The position numbers and the translations under genes are program-made. From positions 1,488,001 to 1,552,000 of the forward strand of contig DAJPFV010000001.1 of the NCBI GenBank assembly GCA_025993015.1: a stretch of 64,000 nucleotides of DNA. Direction: 5' to 3'. Source of the stretch: Coriobacteriaceae bacterium. GTDB taxonomy: Bacteria; Actinomycetota; Coriobacteriia; Coriobacteriales; Coriobacteriaceae. Positions 35,633 through 43,346 of this stretch are shown one piece after another; the stretch's first letter is position 1; every line of letters begins with the position of its first letter. Below the pieces are notes generated by a model. That model was given only the letters and a program-made list of their open reading frames with translations, searched no databases and was not told the origin of the DNA.

Positions 35633-36718
35633 TTACAGCGCAAAGGCGTCGACGTCGCCCCAGTGGCGGCGCAGAGTGATGGCGGCAGCGGGCTCGGTAT
35701 TGTCAAAGATGACCGACCATTGCGTATTGCTGGTGATGTCTTCCGGATTGGGCTCTTGGGCTGCGGCGCGAAGGGTCTTCCAAGCGACTGCCTCGTCCTG
35801 GGCACCGGCGTGGGCGTCAAGGACATCGGCGATTGCGACGGCGCGCTCTTTACCATGGCCCAGCTCGTCATTCTTTTGGTCGGGCAGCACTTCGTCGCCA
35901 TAGCAAGCGTAGAAGTTCGTAACCTGGCGTACGGGAGTCGCTTTGAAAGCACGGTTCGGATCGCGCGGATCCCACTCTACTACGCGCGCGTCACCGGCGG
36001 CGTCGTTGATAAAGAAGTGGTAATCGCGTCCTGCCATGGCGTGCATGTCGTAGGCGGAAAGCAGGTCGACAGCTTCTTGCGTGGTGGCGGCACGGTCGAG
36101 CACCAGGCGGATGGCGAGCGAGGTATTGATGACGGGGCGTTGCGTGTCCTGGTCACAGGGCTTGGAATCCAGAGTGAGTACGGCAATGGACACGCCGCAT
36201 TCGTTAACACCGTCGAGCTGGGCAAACGGGCCCATGAGTGCGGCGGCGCGTCCGCCGACGGAGTCAAACGGAGTGTTATCGCCCAGGTTGTTAAGGGCAG
36301 CAAACCCGATGGAGGCATAGCCGTTGCGTGGGTGATTGCGCACCAGCAGCGCCGAGGTGTCGTCCTTAAAGTCGTAATTGCGACCGGTGCGCACGCGGCC
36401 TTCGGCATCTACGGCGACAAAAGCGCTGCAGGCAAACTGGGGCGCCTGGACATGTGCTGGCACGCCGGGCAACACCTGTGCCACCACAGCATCGATGTAG
36501 GCCTGGTCGTCGCGCACATCGGCGGCGATGATGCAGTCGAGGTCGTAGTCGTAGGCGATGTCGATTGCGTACAGGTCATAGCCATCCGCGTAGCCGGTCA
36601 AGCGTTTGAGCGACGCAGCGGATTTGATTTGCTTGCGGTAAACGATGCCGGCGGCAGCGGCAAGGCCGACGGCGACGCCCGCGACACCGCAGGCGATGGC
36701 AATGTTACGTGGCTTCAT
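35633..36718 (-). CDS. Membrane-anchored Ntn hydrolase, choloylglycine/linear amide C-N hydrolase family
   Basis: 361 aa. One N-terminal TM segment (residues about 6-26) and a propeptide-like stretch precede the probable nucleophile Cys97 in FACSAFVAVDAEGRVRTGRNYDF, the family signature. SIGFAALNNLGDN and a later NECG segment fit the same fold. Activity would need cleavage before Cys97, as in penicillin acylases. Possible substrates are N-acyl amino acids, bile salts or N-acyl amines; the sequence does not decide. A bile-salt hydrolase would normally lack the membrane anchor. Confidence 0.85.
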   Translation of the reverse strand: MKPRNIAIACGVAGVAVGLAAAAGIVYRKQIKSAASLKRLTGYADGYDLYAIDIAYDYDLDCIIAADVRDDQAYIDAVVAQVLPGVPAHVQAPQFACSAFVAVDAEGRVRTGRNYDFKDDTSALLVRNHPRNGYASIGFAALNNLGDNTPFDSVGGRAAALMGPFAQLDGVNECGVSIAVLTLDSKPCDQDTQRPVINTSLAIRLVLDRAATTQEAVDLLSAYDMHAMAGRDYHFFINDAAGDARVVEWDPRDPNRAFKATPVRQVTNFYACYGDEVLPDQKNDELGHGKERAVAIADVLDAHAGAQDEAVAWKTLRAAAQEPNPEDITSNTQWSVIFDNTEPAAAITLRRHWGDVDAFAL

Positions 36719-36879
36719 GACGGCTCCTCTCGTCCTGTTAGCGTAATTGTCGCAAAAGGAGCGCGGGCATGATGGCTCAACTTGGTGAGCGGCGCGGGAT
36801 TAAACACGGAATGAAGAGTGCGGCGCTGGCGTGGCGGGGTATGCTGGAGGGGACCATCAACCCAGCGAAAGGGGAGAGC

Positions 36880-38265
36880 ATGACGGATCAGGAAACGCCC
36901 GAGCGCGCGCATGTGACGGCCGACGATATCGAGGCCGCCAACGACCTTATCGACTTTATCGAGGCATGCCCCAGCATGTTCCATACGGCGGCGACCATTA
37001 TGGCCGAGCTCGACGAGGCGGGCTTTACCTACCTGCCCGAGAACGCGGCATGGGACATCGAGCCGGGCGGGCGTTATTACACGCAGCGCAACACCTCGAG
37101 TGTCGTTGCCTTTAAGGTGGGCGAGGACCTGGCTGCTACGTGGGGCGAGGACGGCGTTGCCGGCGACTATCATTTTCAGCTCACGGCGTCGCACAGCGAC
37201 TCGCCGACGTTTAAGGTCAAGGCTGTGCCCGAGCTCGATGGCGCAGGTGAGACGTTGCGCCTGAACACCGAGGCCTACGGCGGCATGATCGACTACACCT
37301 GGTTCGATCGCCCGCTGGCGCTCGCGGGCCGCGTGTTGGTGCGCGAAGGCGACCGTATTGAGAGCCGCCTGCTTGCCACCGAGCGCGAGGTCGCTATTAT
37401 CCCGAGCCTTGCCATCCATATGAATCGTGGCGTTAATGAGGGCTTTGCGCCCAACCGCGCCGTCGACCTGTGCCCGCTCATCAGCGCTGGTGACCTTAAG
37501 CAGGGCGACTTTGATGCTCTGATCGCCGACGAGCTGGATGTTGAGCCCGAGCAAATTCTGGGCCGCGATCTGTTCCTGGTCAATCGCCAGGATGCGCGCA
37601 TTTGGGGCTGGGCCGACGAGTTTATTTCGACGCCCAAGCTCGACGATCTGGCCTGCGCCTACACCTCGCTGCAGGCATTTTTGGGTGCCGAGAACGCGCA
37701 CGACGTTTCGGTCTTCTGCTGCTTTGATAACGAGGAGGTTGGCTCCGAGACCAAGCAGGGCGCCATGTCGACGTTCTTGGCCGATGCACTGCGCCGCATT
37801 AACGGCTCGCTGGGCTTTGACGACGAGTCGTACCATCGTGCACTTGCCGCATCGATGCTTGTAAGTTGCGACAATGCACATGCCGTGCACCCCAACCACG
37901 CCGAGAAGTGCGATGCTCGCAATCAGGTGGTGCTTAACGGCGGCATCGTCATCAAGGAAGCCGCCAACCAGCACTACTGCACCGATGCCTTTAGCCGCGC
38001 GGTGGTCCAGGCCATCTGCGATGACGCCGACGTGCCCACGCAGGCCTTCGCCAACAAGAGCGATATGGCCGGCGGCTCCACGCTCGGTAACCTGTCCAAT
38101 ATGCAGGTGAGCATGCATGCCGTGGACGTGGGCCTGCCGCAGCTTGCCATGCACTCGAGCTACGAGACCGGCGGCGTGCGCGACGTGATGTACGCCATCC
38201 GCGCCCTCACCGCCTTCTACGAGCGCAACCTAACCATCAACGGCGCCGAAAGCGTGGAGCTCTAA
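36880..38265 (+). CDS. M18-family aminopeptidase
   Basis: 461 aa. Metal ligands are visible in TASHSDSPTFKVK (His and Asp), CCFDNEEVGSETKQG (Glu-Glu) and the C-terminal MHSSYETGG (His). M18 enzymes are cytosolic, dodecameric zinc aminopeptidases, usually with preference for acidic N-terminal residues. ATG 36880 follows AAAGGGGAG; the open frame runs back to 36769 but without a ribosome site. Confidence 0.92.
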   Translation: MTDQETPERAHVTADDIEAANDLIDFIEACPSMFHTAATIMAELDEAGFTYLPENAAWDIEPGGRYYTQRNTSSVVAFKVGEDLAATWGEDGVAGDYHFQLTASHSDSPTFKVKAVPELDGAGETLRLNTEAYGGMIDYTWFDRPLALAGRVLVREGDRIESRLLATEREVAIIPSLAIHMNRGVNEGFAPNRAVDLCPLISAGDLKQGDFDALIADELDVEPEQILGRDLFLVNRQDARIWGWADEFISTPKLDDLACAYTSLQAFLGAENAHDVSVFCCFDNEEVGSETKQGAMSTFLADALRRINGSLGFDDESYHRALAASMLVSCDNAHAVHPNHAEKCDARNQVVLNGGIVIKEAANQHYCTDAFSRAVVQAICDDADVPTQAFANKSDMAGGSTLGNLSNMQVSMHAVDVGLPQLAMHSSYETGGVRDVMYAIRALTAFYERNLTINGAESVEL

Positions 38266-38300
38266 AACCTGCTAAAAGGGACAGGTTTATTATGCAGGTT
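38266..38300. repeat. GGGACAG-loop repeat, AACCTGC stem, copy 2
   Basis: AACCTGCTAAAAGGGACAGG and then TTTATTATGCAGGTT. It begins one base after the stop codon of the M18 gene. The stem is shorter than in copy 1. Confidence 0.55.
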
Positions 38301-38406
38301 TTATCTGGGAAAATGCCGCAATGCCAACAGCTGGACGGAATTGTTGAGACACCGCAGGTTGAGCAAGCGTCAGCGAGCGATGTCCAGAGCGAACAAGTTG
38401 GCATGA

Positions 38407-38447
38407 AAAAGGCAAGGCATAGACCTTCTGGTCATGCCTTGCCTTTT
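38407..38447 (+). terminator. Strong hairpin terminator
   Basis: AAAAGGCAAGGCAT (38407-38420) pairs perfectly with 38434-38447 and ends in TTTT. It closes the M18 aminopeptidase transcript. Confidence 0.75.
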
Positions 38448-38519
38448 GAATGACAAATTGTCGCTCTGGGCGGCGCGCAGCGTCGACCGGTCCGCCGTTC
38501 GTTAGAACGGCGGAACCCT

Positions 38520-39268
38520 AATTCAAGACTTTAGTCTGCTGGCCGCGCAGCGGCCAGCTTTAAACCACCCGCTACGCGGGTGGAGACAAACGGCTTTACA
38601 AAGCCACCCCTCCGACCGATATTGACGATTGTTCAGGCCGTCAGGAATTCGAGTCGAAGGGGTGGTCGCCATGGCCCAGAAGGCCTACAGCCTTTCCCAC
38701 ACGAAGTGGATGTGCAAGTACCACATCGTGTTCACGCCGAAGTATAGGCGCAAAGTGATCTACAGCCAAATCAGGAGCGACATAGGGGAGATCCTCAGGA
38801 AGCTGTGCGAGTACAAGGGGATCGAGATAATCGAGGGGCACCTGATGCCCGACCACGTGCACGTGCTGCTGGCGATCCCGCCGAAGTACAGCGTCGCGAG
38901 CGTCATGGGCTACCTGAAGGGGAAGAGCTCGCTGATGATATTCGACAGGCACGCCAACCTCAAGTACAAGTTCGGCAACAGGAAGTTCTGGGCGGAGGGC
39001 TACTACGTGTCCACCGTCGGCCTGAACGAGGCGACGATCGCCAAGTACATCAGGGAGCAGGAGTCCCACGACATCGCGCTGGACAAGCTGAGCGTGAAGG
39101 AGTACGAGGACCCCTTCAAGAGGGGGTGATCCCGCCGGTTCGACCGGCGCGCCACGGGTCAAGATGCACTAGGCCTGGACGAAGTCCGGGCCCGCGCCTT
39201 TAGACGCGAGCCCGGGGCCCGTGGGTTATACCCTAAGAGCAAACCACCCTTTTTAAGGGTGGTTCTGA
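38520..39268 (+). mobile_element. IS200/IS605-group insertion sequence, transposase only
   Basis: The tnpA gene is flanked by subterminal hairpins: CTGGCCGC/GCGGCCAG (38539-38557) and CCACCCGC/GCGGGTGG (38565-38583) on the left, AACCACCCTT/AAGGGTGGTT (about 39242-39264) on the right. AAACCACCC occurs at both ends. No tnpB is present. There are no terminal inverted repeats or target duplications, as expected for single-strand transposition, so the exact ends are not certain. The right hairpin overlaps the stop of the next gene. Confidence 0.7.
38671..39129 (+). CDS. tnpA: IS200/IS605-family transposase TnpA
   Basis: 152 aa, the normal length. The HUH motif is H62-V-H64 in MPDHVHVLLAIPP and the catalytic tyrosine is Tyr126 in ATIAKYIREQ, with the family core FWAEGYYVSTVG before it. 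It would cut and rejoin single-stranded DNA at hairpin ends. The frame is complete, so the copy may be active. ATG 38671 follows AAGGGG; an upstream TTG (38629) lacks a ribosome site. Codon use (AGG arginine, many AAG) differs from the neighbours, which suggests transfer. Confidence 0.95.
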   Translation: MAQKAYSLSHTKWMCKYHIVFTPKYRRKVIYSQIRSDIGEILRKLCEYKGIEIIEGHLMPDHVHVLLAIPPKYSVASVMGYLKGKSSLMIFDRHANLKYKFGNRKFWAEGYYVSTVGLNEATIAKYIREQESHDIALDKLSVKEYEDPFKRG

Positions 39269-40200
39269 TGTTCGATCCAACAACGTAAAGTTTCGCCGGC
39301 TTGCAGGTGACGCAGATTCTCTGCGGCAATGTCGACCACATTGTTGAGCGTAGCCTCCAAGTGGAACCAACCGGAGACGTGCGGCGTGATGAGCATGTTG
39401 GGCGCATCCCACAGCGGGCTTGCGGCGGGCAGCGGCTCGGGGTCGGTGACGTCGACCGCGGCGCCGGCGAGATGTCCCGACTCCAGAGCGGCAACCAAGT
39501 CCTCGGCGACCACAAGATCGCCGCGACCGCCGTTGGCAAAGAAGGCGCCCGGCTTCATCGCGGCGAAGAACTCGGCGTTCGCCAGGCCGCGGGTCTCGGG
39601 TGTGCTGGGCATAAAGGATGCGACGACATCGGCCTCGGCCAGGCGCTCAGACAGGGCATCCATGCCGTCCATGTCCTCAAATACAATGGGGTAGACGAGC
39701 GGATGGCGCTTGATGCCGCGGACGTGTGCGCCCATGCTGCGGCAGAGCGTGGCAAAGTGGCCGCCGATATCGCCTGCGCCCAGCACCAGCACGTTGGCAT
39801 TTTTGAGCGAGGTAACCGGCCCCAAATCCTCCCAGCGATGCTCGCGCTGCAAGTCGTGATAGCCGGGCAGGCGCTTCATCATTGACAGTACCATGGCAAA
39901 CATGTGCTCGCTTACGGCCTGACCGTAGGCGCCGATCGAGCAAGACAGCTTGGCGTCAGCCGGCACGGTGCCAGCAGCAAGGTAGTCGTCATAGCCGGCG
40001 GTCTGCAATTGCAACAGCTGGAGATGCTCGCATGCCGTGAGCATGTCAGGGTCGATGTTGCCCAGGATCACGTCGGCATCGGCGACCTGCTCGTGCGTGG
40101 CGGCGTCGGCGCTCGTGTAGATAAAGTCTTCGCCCGGAGCGCTCGACTCAAGAATTGCGCGATGACGGTCGTTGACGGGCAACAAAACCAGAATGTTCAC
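39253..40200 (-). CDS. D-isomer-specific 2-hydroxyacid dehydrogenase
   Basis: 315 aa. Rossmann motif VLGAGDIGGHFA (residues about 137-148), substrate arginine region NGGRGDLV, and the catalytic His in ITPHVSGW. The family covers D-lactate, D-glycerate and related 2-keto acid reductases; the substrate is open. Its last codons and stop fall in the AACCACCC hairpin at the end of the IS200 element, so the insertion landed right at the gene end. Confidence 0.93.
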   Translation of the reverse strand: MNILVLLPVNDRHRAILESSAPGEDFIYTSADAATHEQVADADVILGNIDPDMLTACEHLQLLQLQTAGYDDYLAAGTVPADAKLSCSIGAYGQAVSEHMFAMVLSMMKRLPGYHDLQREHRWEDLGPVTSLKNANVLVLGAGDIGGHFATLCRSMGAHVRGIKRHPLVYPIVFEDMDGMDALSERLAEADVVASFMPSTPETRGLANAEFFAAMKPGAFFANGGRGDLVVAEDLVAALESGHLAGAAVDVTDPEPLPAASPLWDAPNMLITPHVSGWFHLEATLNNVVDIAAENLRHLQAGETLRCWIEHQNHP

Positions 40201-40219
40201 AAGCAGTCCTCTCCGCTCG

Positions 40220-40255
40220 ACCTACCAAAAAGGGACAGGTTTATTTTGGCAGGTT
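40220..40255. repeat. GGGACAG-loop repeat, copy 3
   Basis: ACCTACCAAAAAGGGACAGG is followed by TTTATTTTGGCAGGT; the loop and right arm match copy 1, and the left arm has one change. It lies between the dehydrogenase start and the map terminator. Confidence 0.6.
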
Positions 40256-40279
40256 TTATCAGGCAAAACGCTATAAAAA

Positions 40280-40324
40280 CGCCGGGCTTCGCGATGGTTA
40301 ACATATCCATCGTGAAGCCCGGCG
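40280..40324 (-). terminator. Rho-independent terminator of map
   Basis: CGCCGGGCTTC with GATGG (40280-40297) pairs with 40307-40324, one mismatch. On the minus strand TTTTTATAG follows. Confidence 0.85.
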
Positions 40325-40333
40325 CATCCACGG

Positions 40334-41221
40334 CTACCAGCTCAGCAGCTCGTAGCCGTCCTCGGTCACCACGAGCTGTACCTCGCACTGGGCCGAATCG
40401 CTGCCGTCCTTGGTGCGCACGCACCAACCGTCGCCCTTGCTAATCTTGATGTCGGGCGCCCCGGCGTTGACCATGGGCTCGATGGTAAAGACCATGCCCG
40501 GAGCCATGATGGTGTCCACATCGGGCGCCTCGGTGGTAAAGCCCACAAACGGGTCCTCGTGGAACTCCTTACCGATGCCGTGTCCGCCGTACTCGCGCAC
40601 CACGCTAAAGCCGGCGTCCTCGACGGTCTTTTGCACGGCCTCGGCCATAACGGACAACGGCAGCCATGGCTTGACGGCCGCCAGACCCGCCTCCACGCTG
40701 GCACGGGTGACGTCGACTAGGCGCTGGCGCTCGGCCGAGACCTCGCCGATGCAGAACATGCGGCTCGAGTCGCTAAAGTAGCCGTCTAGGATTGTGGAGC
40801 AGTCCACGTTGATGATGTCGCCCTCGTGCAACACGTCCGCATCGCAGGGGATGCCGTGGCAGACCACGTCGTTGATCGAGGTGCACACGCTCTTGGGGTA
40901 GCCCTCGTAGTGGAGGTCGGCCGGCGTGCCACCGTGCTCGACGGTATAGTCGTAGATCATCTGGTCGATCTGGTTGGTGGTCATACCGGCGGCGATATGC
41001 TCGCCCACGTAGTCGAGCACACCCACGTTGATGGCGGCCGAGCGCTTGATGCCCTCGATGTCGGCGGGCGTCTTGTAGAGCGTGCGGGGCAGAACCTCCC
41101 AGCCCTCCTCCCACAGGCGCTCGAGGCGCTCGTCGAAGGCGCTGTGACATTTCTTATATTTTTTGCCGCTGCCGCACCAGCAGGCGTCGTTGCGGCCGGG
41201 CACGGGTCCGTTGTCATACAT
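40334..41221 (-). CDS. map: Methionine aminopeptidase, type I, with N-terminal SEC-C zinc motif
   Basis: 295 aa. Residues 8-27 form a SEC-C motif (Cys14, Cys16, Cys25, His26) that probably contacts the ribosome. The pita-bread catalytic domain follows, with metal ligands in NVDCSTILDGYFSD, GHGIGKEFHEDP and FTIEPM. It removes initiator methionine. The start ATG lies behind AGGAAG. It is transcribed away from the radical SAM gene, with an AGTTGCGGTG repeat in the gap. Confidence 0.95.
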   Translation of the reverse strand: MYDNGPVPGRNDACWCGSGKKYKKCHSAFDERLERLWEEGWEVLPRTLYKTPADIEGIKRSAAINVGVLDYVGEHIAAGMTTNQIDQMIYDYTVEHGGTPADLHYEGYPKSVCTSINDVVCHGIPCDADVLHEGDIINVDCSTILDGYFSDSSRMFCIGEVSAERQRLVDVTRASVEAGLAAVKPWLPLSVMAEAVQKTVEDAGFSVVREYGGHGIGKEFHEDPFVGFTTEAPDVDTIMAPGMVFTIEPMVNAGAPDIKISKGDGWCVRTKDGSDSAQCEVQLVVTEDGYELLSW

Positions 41222-41273
41222 GGCTAACTTCCTTTCATCCGCAGCTAGTATAGCCCACTAACATGCCTATATG

Positions 41274-41340
41274 AGTTGCGGTGATATAGTTCCGATTTAA
41301 GCGGTTTAACGGCATAAACAGGAACTATATCACCGCAACT
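41274..41340. repeat. AGTTGCGGTG inverted repeat, copy 3
   Basis: AGTTGCGGTGATATAGTTCC (41274-41293) is perfectly inverted at 41321-41340 around a 27-nt loop, in the gap between map and the radical SAM gene. Confidence 0.75.
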
Positions 41341-41385
41341 GATGGGGTGAGAGGGGGCGCTGGCTGCCTGGATCGTGGCCTCGTG

Positions 41386-42162
41386 CTAGTAGCTCACTTG
41401 GCAGGGGATGCCGAGGGCTTGGACGCGTGCGGCGATGGCGTCGAGCACCTCGGGTGCTGCCTTGGCAAGGCCGGCGACCGGCGTCTCGCGCGCCACCGTG
41501 TAAATGGTTGCTTCCTGCGGGCGAATGCGCTCAAGCGCTGCGAGCCAAGGACCAACGTATTCCTCGCCGGTGTTGTCGATGGACTTACCCTGGTACTCGC
41601 CCGTCAAAAAGATCGTCTGGATAATGACGTGGCCGTCAAAGCTTGCGAACGTCTCGATCTGATGTTCAACGTCGTACGGGCCGACGGGCTGGTCGAGCAG
41701 CTGGATAAATGTCGGGTCAACGGTATCAAGCTTGAGGATGTTGTCGTCGACCATCATGAGCGCATCGTGCACCTCGGGGCGATCGGCGCGCGTGCCGTTG
41801 GAGAGCACGGCGATCTTGGTGTTCGGGGCGAGCTCGTCGCGCAGTGCAACGGCACCGGCAATCGCTTGGGGAAACTCCGGCGCGGCGGTGGGCTCGCCGT
41901 TGCCGGCAAACGTGATCACATCGGGCAGCTCGCCCTCGGCCGACATCTCACACAGCTTGGCCTCGAGCGCGTCGAGCACCACGGCAGCGGTGTTATACGG
42001 CTCGTGGCAGGGGCGCTCGGCGTTGAGACCGTTCTCGCAGTAGATGCAGTCAAAGGTGCAAATCTTGCCGCTGGCGGGCATCATGTTGACGCCGAGCGAG
42101 AGGCCAAGACGACGGCTGCGGACGGGCCCAAAGATGGGGCTGGCATTTAAAAACGTAGACAT
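41386..42162 (-). CDS. Radical SAM protein, function unknown
   Basis: 258 aa. The cluster ligands are Cys35, Cys39 and Cys42 (CTFDCIYC), followed by the glycine-rich TFAGNGEPT strand. The layout is that of short stand-alone radical SAM proteins without an extra C-terminal Fe-S domain, related to the group with the RRLGLSLGVN segment. ATG 42162 follows GAGGAG by about ten bases; the frame opens at 42198. The substrate is not known. Monocistronic. Confidence 0.88.
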   Translation of the reverse strand: MSTFLNASPIFGPVRSRRLGLSLGVNMMPASGKICTFDCIYCENGLNAERPCHEPYNTAAVVLDALEAKLCEMSAEGELPDVITFAGNGEPTAAPEFPQAIAGAVALRDELAPNTKIAVLSNGTRADRPEVHDALMMVDDNILKLDTVDPTFIQLLDQPVGPYDVEHQIETFASFDGHVIIQTIFLTGEYQGKSIDNTGEEYVGPWLAALERIRPQEATIYTVARETPVAGLAKAAPEVLDAIAARVQALGIPCQVSY

Positions 42163-42337
42163 AGAAATATGCTCCTCAAGATAGTTGTGCCTAAGCATAG
42201 CATCGGCGCCAACGTATGGTCCGGGCTTGTGCTTTGCAGGTTTCGATTTTTAACTCCGCCCTCGATACCGCGCCATGAAAGGTATCGGGTCGGGTACAGT
42301 TAATGTGTTAACAAGGCACAAGACGATGAGGCGCAAT

Positions 42338-43144
42338 ATGGATTTTACGGTTGAGAATGCGGGCACCACGATTGCCTGTCGCGAGTATGCCGGCCCGGAC
42401 GTGCCGTCCGACGCGCCTGCCCTGGTATGCGTGCACGGTGCCTGCGTCGACGGTGTCTTTTTTGACGGCATCGCCCGCGAGCTCAGCCGCGACTATCGCG
42501 TGATTGCCTACGACCGCCGCGGCTGCGGCGAGAGCGGCGATGCTGCGGACGGCCGCTACGACCTCACCGTTCAGGCAGCCGACCTGCAAGCCGTTATCGA
42601 GCACATCGGTGCTCCGGCAAACGTGCTCGCGCACAGCGCCGGTACGCTGGTGGCCCTGGAGCTTCTTCGTACAAACCCCGCCGTCGTCTCGCGTGTGATC
42701 CTTCATGAGCCCGCCGTTACGGACGAGGGCGCTGGTCTGGGCGTGGCCCCCGTTTTGCTTGACATGATTGCGGCGGGGAAGGTCTCGAGGGCATTGAGGG
42801 TCTTCTTGGGCGCCATCGGAGATCCGGACCCCGAGGCTCCCAAGACAACTGAGGCGGAAGCCAGACATGCCCTGCGCAACGGTCGTTGTTTCATGGCAAA
42901 CGAATATGGGCTCGCCATGACCTATGCGCCCGAATGGGATAGCGTGCGTGCTTCGAGGGCCGTGGCGGCTGTGTTCCTGGGTGAGCTTTCGATTGGCACG
43001 TCCCGCGAGGCGGGCACGCGAGCAGCTGCAGAGTTCCTGGACTGCCCGCTCGTGACGATTCCCGGAGCGCATAACGGTCTTCGAGATCGCCCGACGGCAG
43101 CGGTTCGGGCCGTTCGCGATGTCCTGGAGCTCCAACGCATTTAA
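42338..43144 (+). CDS. Alpha/beta-fold hydrolase
   Basis: 268 aa. Oxyanion segment VCVHGACVDG, nucleophile Ser100 in the elbow LAHSAGT (Ala instead of the first Gly), and catalytic His in GAHNG near the C-terminus. No signal peptide. ATG 42338 is preferred to 42326 because GAGG lies seven bases upstream. Esterases, haloperoxidase-like and C-C hydrolases share this pattern, so the substrate is open. Confidence 0.88.
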   Translation: MDFTVENAGTTIACREYAGPDVPSDAPALVCVHGACVDGVFFDGIARELSRDYRVIAYDRRGCGESGDAADGRYDLTVQAADLQAVIEHIGAPANVLAHSAGTLVALELLRTNPAVVSRVILHEPAVTDEGAGLGVAPVLLDMIAAGKVSRALRVFLGAIGDPDPEAPKTTEAEARHALRNGRCFMANEYGLAMTYAPEWDSVRASRAVAAVFLGELSIGTSREAGTRAAAEFLDCPLVTIPGAHNGLRDRPTAAVRAVRDVLELQRI

Positions 43145-43346
43145 TGACCCTGGCGGCCGACACCCACAAGCGTTTCTGCGATGTTAACAAACGCCCTCCA
43201 AACCTTGCGTCTGCAGCTCCAAATATACCGTTTGCCAACTCATGAAAATGTAACGATATTCATGCGCTTACCTGCATCAACAAGATGCTACCCTTGTACC
43301 ATTTGATACCAACTGCTATCAAACGCAACGATTGAAAGGGCCCTAT
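43145..43346. other. Spacer before the c-di-GMP signalling gene
   Basis: About 200 bp, AT-richer than the surrounding genes, with ATGAAAATGTAACGATATTC near 43242. It presumably holds the promoter, but no clear -35/-10 pair was found. GAAAGG is the ribosome site. Confidence 0.3.
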
